From NCBI GenBank assembly GCA_045601445.1, contig JAZRZQ010000128.1:1-18114 (forward strand): DNA of 18,114 bases, in the 5' to 3' direction. Every line of letters begins with the position of its first letter. Within the stretch, counting starts at the first letter, position 1. This DNA comes from RGIG5579 sp045601445. Its GTDB lineage: Bacteria > Bacillota > Clostridia > Oscillospirales > SIG627. The position numbers and the translations under genes were made by a program. Below are positions 5,228-13,369 of the stretch, in pieces. The notes below the pieces were generated by a model. The model was not told where the DNA came from and ran no database searches. It saw only the letters and a list, made by a program, of their open reading frames with translations.

Positions 5228-6346
5228 ATGTTTATTCGAGTTGACAAAAAAAGCTTTCTGGATACCATCAGCCCCGCATTGTGCGCCGTCACCACGCACA
5301 GTGCCAATGCGACGCTGTCGTGCTTGCATTTAAAAGCCGAGAAGGAAAATTCAAGTCTGACGATCACCTCGTTTGACACCACCAAGGGTGTGAAAACCCA
5401 GATGAGCGTCGAAGTGCTGGAAGAAGGAACGCTGCTGCTTGACGCCGTAAGGCTCAATTCCATGGTCAGAAGCTTGCCAGAGGGCGAGATCATCATCTCA
5501 AACGACTCCAACTACGTCACGACCATTTCCGCAGGCCCTGCTAAATTTGAGATCTTCGGTCTTGCGGGAGAGGCCTTCCCGTCCATGCCGATGCTCGCGG
5601 GTGATAAGAAATTCACCATCGAACAGGGAATGCTCAAGAAAATGCTCCAGCAGGTCATTTTTGCCTGCGCCGCCATTGATCTCAAGCCGATCTTGACGGG
5701 TGTGCTTTTCGAGAGCTTTCAGAACAAGCTCCGTCTTTGCGGCTGTGACGGCTACCGCATCGCCCTGCGCGAGGAAGAGTGCATCTCGGGACTGACGATC
5801 GACGTGCGCTTCGTCGTGCCCGCCAAGTCTCTGCAGGAGCTGATCCGCCTGCTTTCCGACGACGATACCCCCATCCGCATCGAATTGGCACGCCGCCACA
5901 TTATTTTCTGCTTTGATAACTTCTATTTCTTCTCCCGCTACGTCGAGGGAGAATACATTGATTATTCCAAGAGCCTGCCGAAGGAATTTCGCGCAAGAGT
6001 CAAGATCAATCTCTCCGACGCCATCGGCTGCTTTGAGAGATGTGCGCTTTTGATCGACGAGCGAGCCAAGGCGCCGATCCGTTTGAATTTCATCGACGGC
6101 GCGGTGCAGGTCAAATGCACCACCGCAAACGGAAAGATCGACGAGGAAATCCTCTGTGAAACAGAGGGCGAGGAGATGCTGGTCGGCTTTAACAATAAGT
6201 TTCTGCTGGATGCGCTGCGCGGTGCCATCTCCTGTGGCAAGGAAGAGGTCGTGTTTGAAATGAATTCTCCTCTTTCGGGCATGGCCATCCGCTCGCCCGA
6301 AACCAGCGCCTTCTATTATATGGTCGTACCGATGCGACTGAACTGA
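5228..6346 (+). CDS. dnaN: DNA polymerase III beta subunit (sliding clamp)
   Basis: Forms the ring-shaped dimer that tethers the replicative polymerase and other partners to DNA. At 372 residues it is of normal family length, with three repeated clamp domains. It starts MFIRVDKKSFLDTISPA as clamps do. The middle contains the conserved FEIFGLAGEAFPSMP region (about 108-122) and LTGVLFESFQNKLRLCGCDG (about 156-175, counterpart of TDGYRLA), and it ends YYMVVPMRLN, close to the usual YxxxPxRL terminus. The ATG at 5228 has AGGAG at 5216-5220. The stop TGA shares its last base with the recF ATG (TGATG), implying translational coupling. Transcription probably comes from dnaA or from the A/T-rich part of the dnaA-dnaN gap. 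Confidence 0.97.
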   Translation: MFIRVDKKSFLDTISPALCAVTTHSANATLSCLHLKAEKENSSLTITSFDTTKGVKTQMSVEVLEEGTLLLDAVRLNSMVRSLPEGEIIISNDSNYVTTISAGPAKFEIFGLAGEAFPSMPMLAGDKKFTIEQGMLKKMLQQVIFACAAIDLKPILTGVLFESFQNKLRLCGCDGYRIALREEECISGLTIDVRFVVPAKSLQELIRLLSDDDTPIRIELARRHIIFCFDNFYFFSRYVEGEYIDYSKSLPKEFRARVKINLSDAIGCFERCALLIDERAKAPIRLNFIDGAVQVKCTTANGKIDEEILCETEGEEMLVGFNNKFLLDALRGAISCGKEEVVFEMNSPLSGMAIRSPETSAFYYMVVPMRLN

Positions 6347-7440
6347 TGCGGCTGGAGCATATCGAGGTTTCTTGTTTTCGCAACATCCGATCCGCCAAGG
6401 TCGATTTTGATCCGAGGGGAAACGTTCTTCTCGGCCGTAACGCACAGGGCAAGACCAATCTGATCGAGGCGATGTATTTTATGGCCTGCGGGAAAAGCTT
6501 TCGCGTGCCGAAGTTCCGCGAGCTGATCGGGCACGGAGAGGATCGCGCCACCGTCAGCGTTCAAATTTCGGGCGAGGGCCTTCCGTTTGAAATTCGTGCG
6601 GAATTGGATCGGAAAACGGGAAAGAGCATTTATAAAAACGGCGTGAAATTGCAAAAGCTCAGCGAGTTTTTGGGGCTGTTTCGGGTAGTGCTGTTTTGTC
6701 CGGAGCATTTGCTTTTGGTCAAGGACGGCCCTGCCAAACGGCGAAGCTTTCTCGATGCGGCGATCTGCCAGATCCGCCCGTATTACGCTTCCCTTTTAAA
6801 CGAGTGCAACAAGATCGACGCCCAAAGAGCGGCGCTCTTGAAGGAATGTCAGAAAAAACAGGTTTCGCGGGATTACGTCTCGGTGTGGGACGAGAGGCTG
6901 GCAAAGATCAGCGTGAAGATCGCGTTTTTGCGAGCGGAGTATATCAAGGCACTCAAAATGCGCGCACCGAAGCACTACGCGGCCATTTCCGAGGGAAAGG
7001 AGAGCCTGTCTCTTTCCTACCAAAGCTCGGTCTGGCGCGAGGGCGAGAGCACCGAGGAGATGGAACGGGCGTATTTAAAGCTCCTTTCCGACAATTTTGA
7101 ATCCGACCGCAAATACGGCTTTACGCAAAAGGGCGTGCATCACGACGATCTGGAATTGGTGCTGGACGGCTACCCTGCCCGCTTTTTTGCCAGCCAAGGC
7201 CAGCAGAGAAGCATTGTGCTTTCGCTCAAGCTCTCCGAGGGAGAGATCTCCAAGGAGATGACCCTGCAGGAGCCGGTCTATCTCTTCGACGACGTGCTCA
7301 GCGAGCTGGACGAGTCGCGCAGGAGCTATATCACCTCGGGTCTTGCGGGAAAGCAGGTCATCTTCACCGGCACGGACGAGAGGGACTTTTCCTTCGTGGA
7401 AAAAAAGCTTTTCGTGGAGAAGGGAGTGTTTTTACCGTGA
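6346..7440 (+). CDS. recF: DNA replication and repair protein RecF
   Basis: SMC-like ATPase that, with RecO and RecR, loads RecA onto single-stranded gaps. The 364-residue product starts MRLEHIEVSCFRNI (typical of RecF). Walker A is GRNAQGKT (30-37), the ABC-type signature region is FFASQGQQRSIVLSLKL (280-296) and Walker B is VYLFDDVLSELD (311-322). The KDGPAKRRSFLDAAI block that marks RecF follows LLLVKDGP near residue 125. The start overlaps the dnaN stop by one base, and its own TGA overlaps the next gene's GTG by four bases. The compact dnaN-recF-remB arrangement is ancestral in Bacillota. Nothing is missing. Confidence 0.96.
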   Translation: MRLEHIEVSCFRNIRSAKVDFDPRGNVLLGRNAQGKTNLIEAMYFMACGKSFRVPKFRELIGHGEDRATVSVQISGEGLPFEIRAELDRKTGKSIYKNGVKLQKLSEFLGLFRVVLFCPEHLLLVKDGPAKRRSFLDAAICQIRPYYASLLNECNKIDAQRAALLKECQKKQVSRDYVSVWDERLAKISVKIAFLRAEYIKALKMRAPKHYAAISEGKESLSLSYQSSVWREGESTEEMERAYLKLLSDNFESDRKYGFTQKGVHHDDLELVLDGYPARFFASQGQQRSIVLSLKLSEGEISKEMTLQEPVYLFDDVLSELDESRRSYITSGLAGKQVIFTGTDERDFSFVEKKLFVEKGVFLP

Positions 7441-7688
7441 AACGCCATTTTCTCGATCTCGGAGACGGCAAGATCATTCCCAAAAAAAAGATCGTGCTCA
7501 TTTTAAACGCCGAAACGGCCTCGATGAGACAAGCCACGCGGGATTTCATTCGCCGCCGCAGTCAAAGCGGGGACGAGGTCTTACCCAAAAAGGATCTGTG
7601 TCAGGTCAATTCCATTGTGTTAACCAACGCCTACGGCAAGGACAGCATTTATTCTTCATCCCGTTCGTCGTATTATCTGTCAAAATAA
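7437..7688 (+). CDS. remB: RemB/YaaB-type extracellular matrix regulator homologue (DUF370)
   Basis: A short 83-residue protein in the position held by yaaB (remB) in Bacillus, between recF and gyrB. The sequence fits the DUF370 pattern: an N-terminal F-L-D-L-G-x-G strand (FLDLGDGKIIPKKKIVLILN) continuing to TREF-like TRDFIRRR, then NSIVLTNAYGKDSIYSSSRSSYYL, matching the family's SFVLT...xYxSPISSxTL end. It starts with GTG at 7437, overlapping the recF stop by four bases, with AAGGGAG ten bases upstream. Bacillus RemB is implicated in matrix gene control. The role here, and any DNA binding, is inferred from family and position only. The basic stretches KKK and RRR fit a nucleic-acid-associated protein. 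Confidence 0.8.
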   Translation: MKRHFLDLGDGKIIPKKKIVLILNAETASMRQATRDFIRRRSQSGDEVLPKKDLCQVNSIVLTNAYGKDSIYSSSRSSYYLSK

Positions 7689-7715
7689 CGACGCGTCAAA
7701 AGAAAGGACAGTATT

Positions 7716-9746
7716 TTGGAAAACAGAGAGCTTACTCAGACAAGCACCACCTATGATGAAAATCAAATTCAGGTATTGGAAGGACTCGAAGCGGTTCGCA
7801 AGCGTCCCGGTATGTATATCGGCTCGACCGGACAGAAGGGACTTCACCATCTGATCTACGAGATCGTTGACAACTCCATCGACGAAGCGCTGGCGGGTCG
7901 CTGTGATACCATCACCGTCACGCTCCATCGGGACGGCTCGGTCTCCGTTCAGGACAACGGACACGGCGTCCCCTCGGGTACACATCCGAAGATGGGCATT
8001 CCGACGCTCGAGGTCGTCTTTACGGTTCTGCACGCAGGCGGTAAATTCGGCGGCGGCGGTTACAAGATCTCCGGCGGTCTGCACGGTGTCGGTGCGAGCG
8101 TGGTCAACGCCCTGAGCGAATGGATGGAAGTTGTCAACTGCTACGACGGCAAGGAGTATACCGAGCGCTTTGAGAGAGGCAAGGTCGCCCGTGCGATTCA
8201 TTGCAACGGGAACACCGATAAGCACGGCCTTTACGTTCGCTTTATGCCCGACCGCGAGATCTTTACCGAGATGGAGTTCGACTATACTACGGTGCTCAAT
8301 CGCTTGCGCGAGCAGGCCTTTTTGACCGCGGGTGTCTCGATTGACTTTTACGACGAAAGAGACATCGTTTCGGAGATTGCCGTCGGAGAAGAGGCGATCG
8401 AGGGTGCAGAGATTGAGGATGAGGACGAGGACGTTCGCGAGGACGGCGGCTACTACAAGAAGGAAGCCGAGAAGAAATATACTCATCTTCAGTTCGAGGG
8501 CGGCATCAAGAGCTTTGTTTCGTATTTAAACGAAAAGAAGAGAGCGGCCGTATTGAACGACTCGGTGATTTATTTAAGCACCGTCGGCAAGGGCTGTATG
8601 GCCGAGGTTGCCCTGCAGTACAACGACTCCTATCAGGATATGACCATGTCCTTTGCCAACAACATCCACACGCCCGACGGCGGTACGCACGAGACGGGCT
8701 TTAAGACGGGTCTGACCAAGGTCTTTAACGAATACGGCAAGAAATACGGCTATTTGAAGGACGGCGACAAGAACTTTACCGGTGAGGACGTGAGAGAGGG
8801 TCTGACCTGCATCATCTCCGTTAAGGTAGAAGAGACGCAGTTTGAGGGACAGACCAAGTCCAAGCTCGGAAACGTCGAGATCCGTCCGCTGGTCGATTCG
8901 CTCGTGACCACCAAGCTCGGGGAATACTTCGAGGAAAACCCCGCGGTGGCAAAGCTTCTCATTGATAAGGCTCTGACCGCTTCCCGCGCACGCGAGGCCG
9001 CCAAAAAGGCACGCGAGGCCAGCCGCCGCAAGAGCCCGCTTGAGTCGGGCGCACACCCCGAAAAGCTGGCAGACTGTCAGGAGAGAGACCCCGCCAAGAG
9101 CGAGATCTTCTTCGTAGAGGGAGATTCGGCAGGCGGTACGGCCAAGGACGGCAGAGATTCGAAGTATCAGGCCATTCTGCCGCTTCGCGGTAAGATCCTC
9201 AACGTGGAAAAGGCAAGGCTTGACCGCGTGTACGCTTCGACCCAGATCATCCCGATCATTCAGGCGCTGGGCTGTGGCATCGGAGACGATTTCGACATCG
9301 AAAAGCTCCGCTACGGCAAGATCATCCTGATGGCGGATGCCGACGTGGACGGCGCACACATCAAGACGTTGCTTCTCACCTTCTTCTTCCGTCACATGCG
9401 CCCCCTGATCGAAAAGGGACACGTCTTCTGCGCGATGCCCCCGCTTTACAAGGTCTTTAAGGGCAAGCAGCAGGAGTACGCCTTCTCGGCTGCCGAGCGT
9501 GACGGGATCATCGCCAGAATGGGCGACAATACGCAGGCCGAGCGCTACAAGGGTCTTGGTGAAATGGATGCCGAGCAGCTCTGGGAGACCACGATGGACC
9601 CCCAGACCCGGACGCTCATTTCGGTCAGCATCGAGGACGCCTACGCCGCGGACGAGACCTTTACCCTCTTGATGGGCGATAAGGTCGAGCCCAGACGCGA
9701 ATTCATTGAGCAGAACGCAAGATACGTTCAAAATCTTGACGTTTGA
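7716..9746 (+). CDS. gyrB: DNA gyrase subunit B
   Basis: ATPase subunit of gyrase. GHKL ATP site: YEIVDNSIDEALAG (48-61), VQDNGHGVP (78-86), KISGGLHGVGASVVNALS (117-134). TOPRIM domain: EGDSAGG (468-474), ILPLRGKILNVEKA (487-500), MADADVDGAHI (539-549). The C-terminal block AERYKGLGEMDAEQLWETTM is typical of gyrase/topoisomerase IV B subunits. Initiation is at TTG 7716: GAAAGGA (7702-7708) lies seven bases upstream and no Met occurs before the conserved region. The 676 residues exceed the roughly 640 of Bacillus GyrB. The extra length is mostly an acidic, Glu/Asp-rich insert at about 220-255 between the ATPase and transducer domains. Synteny with gyrA and recF favours gyrB over parE. Confidence 0.95.
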   Translation: MENRELTQTSTTYDENQIQVLEGLEAVRKRPGMYIGSTGQKGLHHLIYEIVDNSIDEALAGRCDTITVTLHRDGSVSVQDNGHGVPSGTHPKMGIPTLEVVFTVLHAGGKFGGGGYKISGGLHGVGASVVNALSEWMEVVNCYDGKEYTERFERGKVARAIHCNGNTDKHGLYVRFMPDREIFTEMEFDYTTVLNRLREQAFLTAGVSIDFYDERDIVSEIAVGEEAIEGAEIEDEDEDVREDGGYYKKEAEKKYTHLQFEGGIKSFVSYLNEKKRAAVLNDSVIYLSTVGKGCMAEVALQYNDSYQDMTMSFANNIHTPDGGTHETGFKTGLTKVFNEYGKKYGYLKDGDKNFTGEDVREGLTCIISVKVEETQFEGQTKSKLGNVEIRPLVDSLVTTKLGEYFEENPAVAKLLIDKALTASRAREAAKKAREASRRKSPLESGAHPEKLADCQERDPAKSEIFFVEGDSAGGTAKDGRDSKYQAILPLRGKILNVEKARLDRVYASTQIIPIIQALGCGIGDDFDIEKLRYGKIILMADADVDGAHIKTLLLTFFFRHMRPLIEKGHVFCAMPPLYKVFKGKQQEYAFSAAERDGIIARMGDNTQAERYKGLGEMDAEQLWETTMDPQTRTLISVSIEDAYAADETFTLLMGDKVEPRREFIEQNARYVQNLDV

Positions 9747-9747
9747 T

Positions 9748-9906
9748 TGTGGAAAAGTCTGTGAATTATGTGTGAAACTCCCCGTTTCCCACAGGAGTTT
9801 TCCACAGCGTTGTGAAAAACGATCCACAGCGAAAAAACCGTAAAAACACCGAGAATCCCGCACTTTTTTCATTGGTCGCAGCGGAGTTTTTCTCCGACAA
9901 TCCACA
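9748..9906. other. Dense DnaA-box-like cluster between gyrB and gyrA
   Basis: Within 160 bp: complement of TTTTCCACA at 9748-9756, starting one base after the gyrB stop; complement of TAATTCACA at 9760-9768; complement of AGTTTCACA at 9771-9779; TTTCCCACA at 9785-9793; TTTTCCACA at 9798-9806; complement of TTTTTCACA at 9811-9819; CGATCCACA at 9820-9828; and CAATCCACA at 9898-9906. TTTTCCACA is the same nonamer that follows the dnaA stop. No trinucleotide run or long A/T stretch accompanies them, so this looks like a binding cluster rather than an unwinding site. It also lies in the gyrA leader and could regulate gyrA. The whole 241-bp gap is non-coding. Confidence 0.65.
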
Positions 9907-9930
9907 AGAGTGCCCCTCTTTTGGCAGGGC

Positions 9931-9957
9931 GTGAAACAAGTGGCTGTGAAACAAGTG
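9931..9957 (+). repeat. Tandem 12-bp direct repeat before gyrA
   Basis: GTGAAACAAGTG occurs at 9931-9942 and 9946-9957, a 15-bp period, ending 30 bases before the gyrA start. Each contains a degenerate box half (complement TTTCAC). It could be an operator or an edge of the DnaA cluster. No protein can be assigned. Confidence 0.5.
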
Positions 9958-9987
9958 CTTTGAGACAGAAAGGAACGGTTTCGAGAC

Positions 9988-12555
9988 ATGGAACTGAACT
10001 TAGAAGGACTGAAAATAGAAAACATAGACATCGTCAAGGAGATCAAGAGGAGCTATATTGATTACTCGATGAGTGTCATCGTCGGCCGTGCATTGCCCGA
10101 CGTGCGCGACGGCCTCAAGCCCGTTCACCGCAGAATTTTGTATTCGATGTACGAGGATCACCTCACCAGCGACAAGCCCTTCCGTAAATCGGCAACGACG
10201 GTCGGTTACGTTTTGGGTCACTATCATCCCCACGGTGACAGCGCCGTGTACGACGCGATGGTGCGTCTGGCACAGCCCCACTCGATGCGCTATCCGCTCA
10301 TCGAGGGACACGGAAACTTCGGTAACATCGACGGAGACGGCGCGGCCGCCTACCGTTATACCGAGGCGAGAATGGCGAAGATGGCAAACTCGATGCTGCA
10401 GGACATTGAAAAAGAGGTGGTGGATTTCACCCCCAACTTTGACAATAAGGCACTCGAGCCGGTCGTACTGCCCAGCCGCTTCCCGAACCTGCTTTGCAAC
10501 GGCTCGGTCGGTATTGCCGTCGGTATGGCAACCAACATCCCCCCGCACAACCTCTGCGAGGTCATTGACGCGGTCATTTACTTAATGGATCACCCCGAGG
10601 CCGAGGTGCGCGATTTGATGGGCTTTATCAAGGGCCCGGATTTCCCGACGGCGGGCAAGATCTACGGCACGAACGGCATCGAGCAGGCCTATCTGACCGG
10701 TCGCGGCAAGGTGCTGATGCGTGCGAAGGTGCATTTTGAACAGCGCGGCAAGCGCGAGAGCATCGTCGTGGACGAGATCCCCTATCAGGTCAACAAGTCC
10801 GATCTGGTCAAGGGCATTGCCGATTTGGTACACGAAAAGAGAGTCGAGGGCATCTCCGATCTGCGTGACGAGAGCTGTAAGGGCAAGATACGCGTGGTCA
10901 TTGACCTAAAGCAGGACGCCAACCGCGAGGTCATCCTCAATCTGCTGTATAAATACTCCCGCCTGCAGGAGACCTTTGCGATGAATATGCTCGCGCTGGT
11001 CGGCGGCGAGCCGAAGACCCTCTCCCTCAAGCAGATGCTTTCCCACTACTTAAAGCATCAGGAGGAGGTCACCACCCGTCGCATTCAGTTTGATCTGAAA
11101 AAGGCCGCGGCGCGCCTTCACATTCTCGAGGGCTACAAGATCGCCATCGACAACATCGACGAGGTCATCCGCATCATCCGTGCCAGCAAGTCCATCCCCG
11201 AGGCCAAGGAGGCGCTGATCGCGCGCTTTGACCTTTCCGACGCGCAGGGCAAGGCGATCGTGGAGATGCCGCTCGGAAAGCTGGCGGGTCTGGAGATCGA
11301 CAAGATCCTCGAGGAAATGGCAGCATTGGCCGAGCTTGTGGCAAAGCTCGAGAGCATTTTGGCCGACGAGCAGAAGCTGCTTGCCGTTCTCAAGGACGAG
11401 CTGCTTGAGATCCGCAGAAAATTCGGTGACGAGAGACGCACCGTGATCGAGCAGGCCGCCGACGATATCGTCCTGGAGGATCTGATCGAAAAGCACAAGG
11501 CCGTCGTGACCGTGACCCACGCGGGCTATATCAAGAGACAAAATCTGGCCGATTACGAGGTGCAGAACAAGGGCGGCAAGGGTATGCGCGCGCTGACCAC
11601 CAAGGAGGAGGACTCCATCCGCGATATTTTCGTCAGCCACAGCCACAACTACGTCTTTTTCTTCTCGAATTTCGGCCGACTCTACGTGAAAAAATGCTAC
11701 GAGATCCCCGAGGCGAGCCGTCAGGCCAAGGGCACGAATTTAGTCAACGTGCTTCATCTGAAGGACGGCGAGCGCATCACGGCATTTTTGTCCGTGCAGA
11801 AGCTTGATACCGAGGAGCTGCTCGTCTTTGTAACGAAAAACGGTCTGGTCAAGCGCACGCCGCTTTCGCTGTTCCGCCGCATCCGTCGGGACGGCATCCG
11901 TGCGATCACGCTTTCCGAGGGCGACGAGCTTCTCACCGTGAAAAAGACCGACGGCGAAAAGGATCTTTGCCTTGTCACGAGCGCGGGCAAGCTCATCCGC
12001 TTTGACGAGAATGAGGTTCGCGTGATGGGACGCAGTGCGCGCGGTGTGCGCGGCGTGCGTCTGCCCGAGGGCGCTTCGGTCTGCGGAGCGGTCACGGTCA
12101 AGGCCGAGGGCGAGGAAAAGATGCTTCTGACCGTTTCCGACAACGGTGTCGGCAAGAGAACGGCCGTGGAGCTGTTTATGAAAAAGCACAGAGGCGGACA
12201 GGGCGTTCGTTGCCAGAGTCTGGGCGGTAAGGCCGGACAGACGCTGGTCGGCATCGCTTCTGTTGCCGAGGAGGACGAGCTTCTTCTCATTGCCTCTAAC
12301 GGCAAGATGATGCGCGTCGGCGTCTCTTCGATCGCCGCCAGCGGCACCTCTGCCAGCGGTGTTTACATTATGCGTCCCGAGGAGGGTGAGCGCATCATCG
12401 ACTTCCAGAGAGTGACGGGTGAAAACGAGCTTTTGGAGGCGGCCGAGGGTGCGGAGGAGGCGGGTGTCGATCTGTTCGAGGGGCCCGAGGTTCCCGATCT
12501 GCCCGATCTTCCCGAGGACGATGCGCCCGAAAAGGACGATGACAGCGAAGAATAA
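9988..12555 (+). CDS. gyrA: DNA gyrase subunit A
   Basis: Breakage-reunion subunit that introduces negative supercoils with GyrB. 855 residues. The N-terminal YIDYSMSVIVGRALPDVRDG (23-42) is hallmark, and the catalytic tyrosine is Tyr124 in AAYRYTEARM. The quinolone-determining region reads HPHGDSAVYDAM, with Ser85 and Asp89 at the positions equivalent to E. coli 83 and 87, so no classic resistance substitution. Then come the coiled-coil tower and the beta-pinwheel C-terminal domain. The GyrA box reads QNKGGKG (526-532) against the usual Q[R/K]RGG[K/R]G, and a strongly acidic tail (about 815-855) follows. GAAAGGA lies about 13 bases before the ATG, longer than usual. Expression is probably set by the gyrB-gyrA gap, whose DnaA-box-like sites may matter. 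The last 17 bases overlap the next gene. Confidence 0.97.
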   Translation: MELNLEGLKIENIDIVKEIKRSYIDYSMSVIVGRALPDVRDGLKPVHRRILYSMYEDHLTSDKPFRKSATTVGYVLGHYHPHGDSAVYDAMVRLAQPHSMRYPLIEGHGNFGNIDGDGAAAYRYTEARMAKMANSMLQDIEKEVVDFTPNFDNKALEPVVLPSRFPNLLCNGSVGIAVGMATNIPPHNLCEVIDAVIYLMDHPEAEVRDLMGFIKGPDFPTAGKIYGTNGIEQAYLTGRGKVLMRAKVHFEQRGKRESIVVDEIPYQVNKSDLVKGIADLVHEKRVEGISDLRDESCKGKIRVVIDLKQDANREVILNLLYKYSRLQETFAMNMLALVGGEPKTLSLKQMLSHYLKHQEEVTTRRIQFDLKKAAARLHILEGYKIAIDNIDEVIRIIRASKSIPEAKEALIARFDLSDAQGKAIVEMPLGKLAGLEIDKILEEMAALAELVAKLESILADEQKLLAVLKDELLEIRRKFGDERRTVIEQAADDIVLEDLIEKHKAVVTVTHAGYIKRQNLADYEVQNKGGKGMRALTTKEEDSIRDIFVSHSHNYVFFFSNFGRLYVKKCYEIPEASRQAKGTNLVNVLHLKDGERITAFLSVQKLDTEELLVFVTKNGLVKRTPLSLFRRIRRDGIRAITLSEGDELLTVKKTDGEKDLCLVTSAGKLIRFDENEVRVMGRSARGVRGVRLPEGASVCGAVTVKAEGEEKMLLTVSDNGVGKRTAVELFMKKHRGGQGVRCQSLGGKAGQTLVGIASVAEEDELLLIASNGKMMRVGVSSIAASGTSASGVYIMRPEEGERIIDFQRVTGENELLEAAEGAEEAGVDLFEGPEVPDLPDLPEDDAPEKDDDSEE

Positions 12556-13060
12556 GATCTCTTATTTCGTTACGGTCTGCCCCGCCGACGCAAGGGAGAA
12601 GTCCCGTTTTTTGACCCAAAAGGCGGCGGAGCGGTATTTCCGGGCCCGCCTTCTGCCCTGCCCTGCCGTGCTGCGCGCCGAGACGGGAAAGCCGTATTTT
12701 GCGCATTCCGACTATCATCTGTCGGTCACGCACACGGGCGGGCTTCATCTCGTCGCGATCGCGCCGTTTCCCGTTGGGGTCGATGCGGAGCGCACGCTCC
12801 TCTCGCCAACTCGCGCGAGCGCCTGGCTTGACGAAGAGGAGAAAAAAGAGGACTTTGCCCGCATCTGGACGGCCAAGGAGGCCACCGCCAAGCTCGTGGG
12901 CTTGGGGCTTTCTGCCGTGCGGCGCGTGCGTGTGCGCGGCGAGAGGGCTTATCTTGACGGCAAAACATACGATCTGATGACGATCCGCAAGGGAGACCTG
13001 ACCGTCACCTTTGCCACCGAGGGAGACGAGAATGGAAGAAAAACGCTTTCGGAAGAATGA
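12539..13060 (+). CDS. 4'-phosphopantetheinyl transferase superfamily protein
   Basis: Transfers 4'-phosphopantetheine from coenzyme A to a serine of a carrier protein. 173 residues, short for the Sfp group. Family motifs in order: GKPYF (50-54), LSVTHTGG (61-68, counterpart of NxSHSxG), GVDAER (80-85, metal ligands Asp82 and Glu84) and WTAKEATAK (110-118, counterpart of WxxKEAxxK). All catalytic residues are therefore present. ATG 12539 lies inside the gyrA tail (17-base overlap) with AAGG only three bases upstream, so translation probably depends on gyrA. The frame is open further upstream inside gyrA, but nothing there resembles the family. It may serve acyl carrier protein or a specialised carrier; no carrier protein gene is in view. 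Confidence 0.85.
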   Translation: MTAKNKISYFVTVCPADAREKSRFLTQKAAERYFRARLLPCPAVLRAETGKPYFAHSDYHLSVTHTGGLHLVAIAPFPVGVDAERTLLSPTRASAWLDEEEKKEDFARIWTAKEATAKLVGLGLSAVRRVRVRGERAYLDGKTYDLMTIRKGDLTVTFATEGDENGRKTLSEE

Positions 13061-13367
13061 CGAGGGCTTTTCCTGCGCGCATTGCGGATATCGCGTGGTG
13101 CCGAATCGCGTGACCAGCCGCGACCATTGCCCGAGATGCCTATACAGCCTGCACGTTGACCGAAACCCCGGTGACCGTGCCAATCCCTGCCGAGGGGTGC
13201 TTGTGCCCGTCTCGGCGCTTCCCCATCCGAAAAAGGGCTTTATCATCGTCTATCGCTGTTCCAAATGCGGCGAGACGGTACGCAACAAGGCGTGCCTGAC
13301 GGGAGACGAGCCCGACGATATGAACGAATTGATTCGACTGACGTCACACCCAATGGAGGTGATATAA
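13032..13367 (+). CDS. RNHCP domain zinc-ribbon protein
   Basis: Small 111-residue protein of unknown function. The central RDHCPRCLYSLHVD (30-43) is a variant of the RNHCP signature, here Asp instead of Asn, followed by PGDRANPCRG. Cysteine pairs CAHC (15-18), CPRC (33-36) and CSKC (76-79), with single Cys at 53 and 88, point to two zinc ribbons and possible nucleic-acid or protein binding. The ATG at 13032 has GAGGGAGA about five bases upstream and overlaps the transferase gene by 29 bases. The stop is two bases before the ftsK start. Tight packing suggests co-translation with both neighbours. The family is common in Bacillota, but its biochemical role is not known to me. Confidence 0.85.
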   Translation: MEEKRFRKNDEGFSCAHCGYRVVPNRVTSRDHCPRCLYSLHVDRNPGDRANPCRGVLVPVSALPHPKKGFIIVYRCSKCGETVRNKACLTGDEPDDMNELIRLTSHPMEVI

Positions 13368-13369
13368 CG

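Noticed and set aside
10234..10290. Quinolone resistance mutation in gyrA
   Set aside because: Ser and Asp are present at the two classic positions, so there is no sign of resistance here.
13265..13369. Earlier in-frame start for ftsK
   Set aside because: It lies in another frame of the RNHCP gene and gives an arginine-rich lead before the first membrane segment. The ATG at 13370 has the better ribosome binding site.
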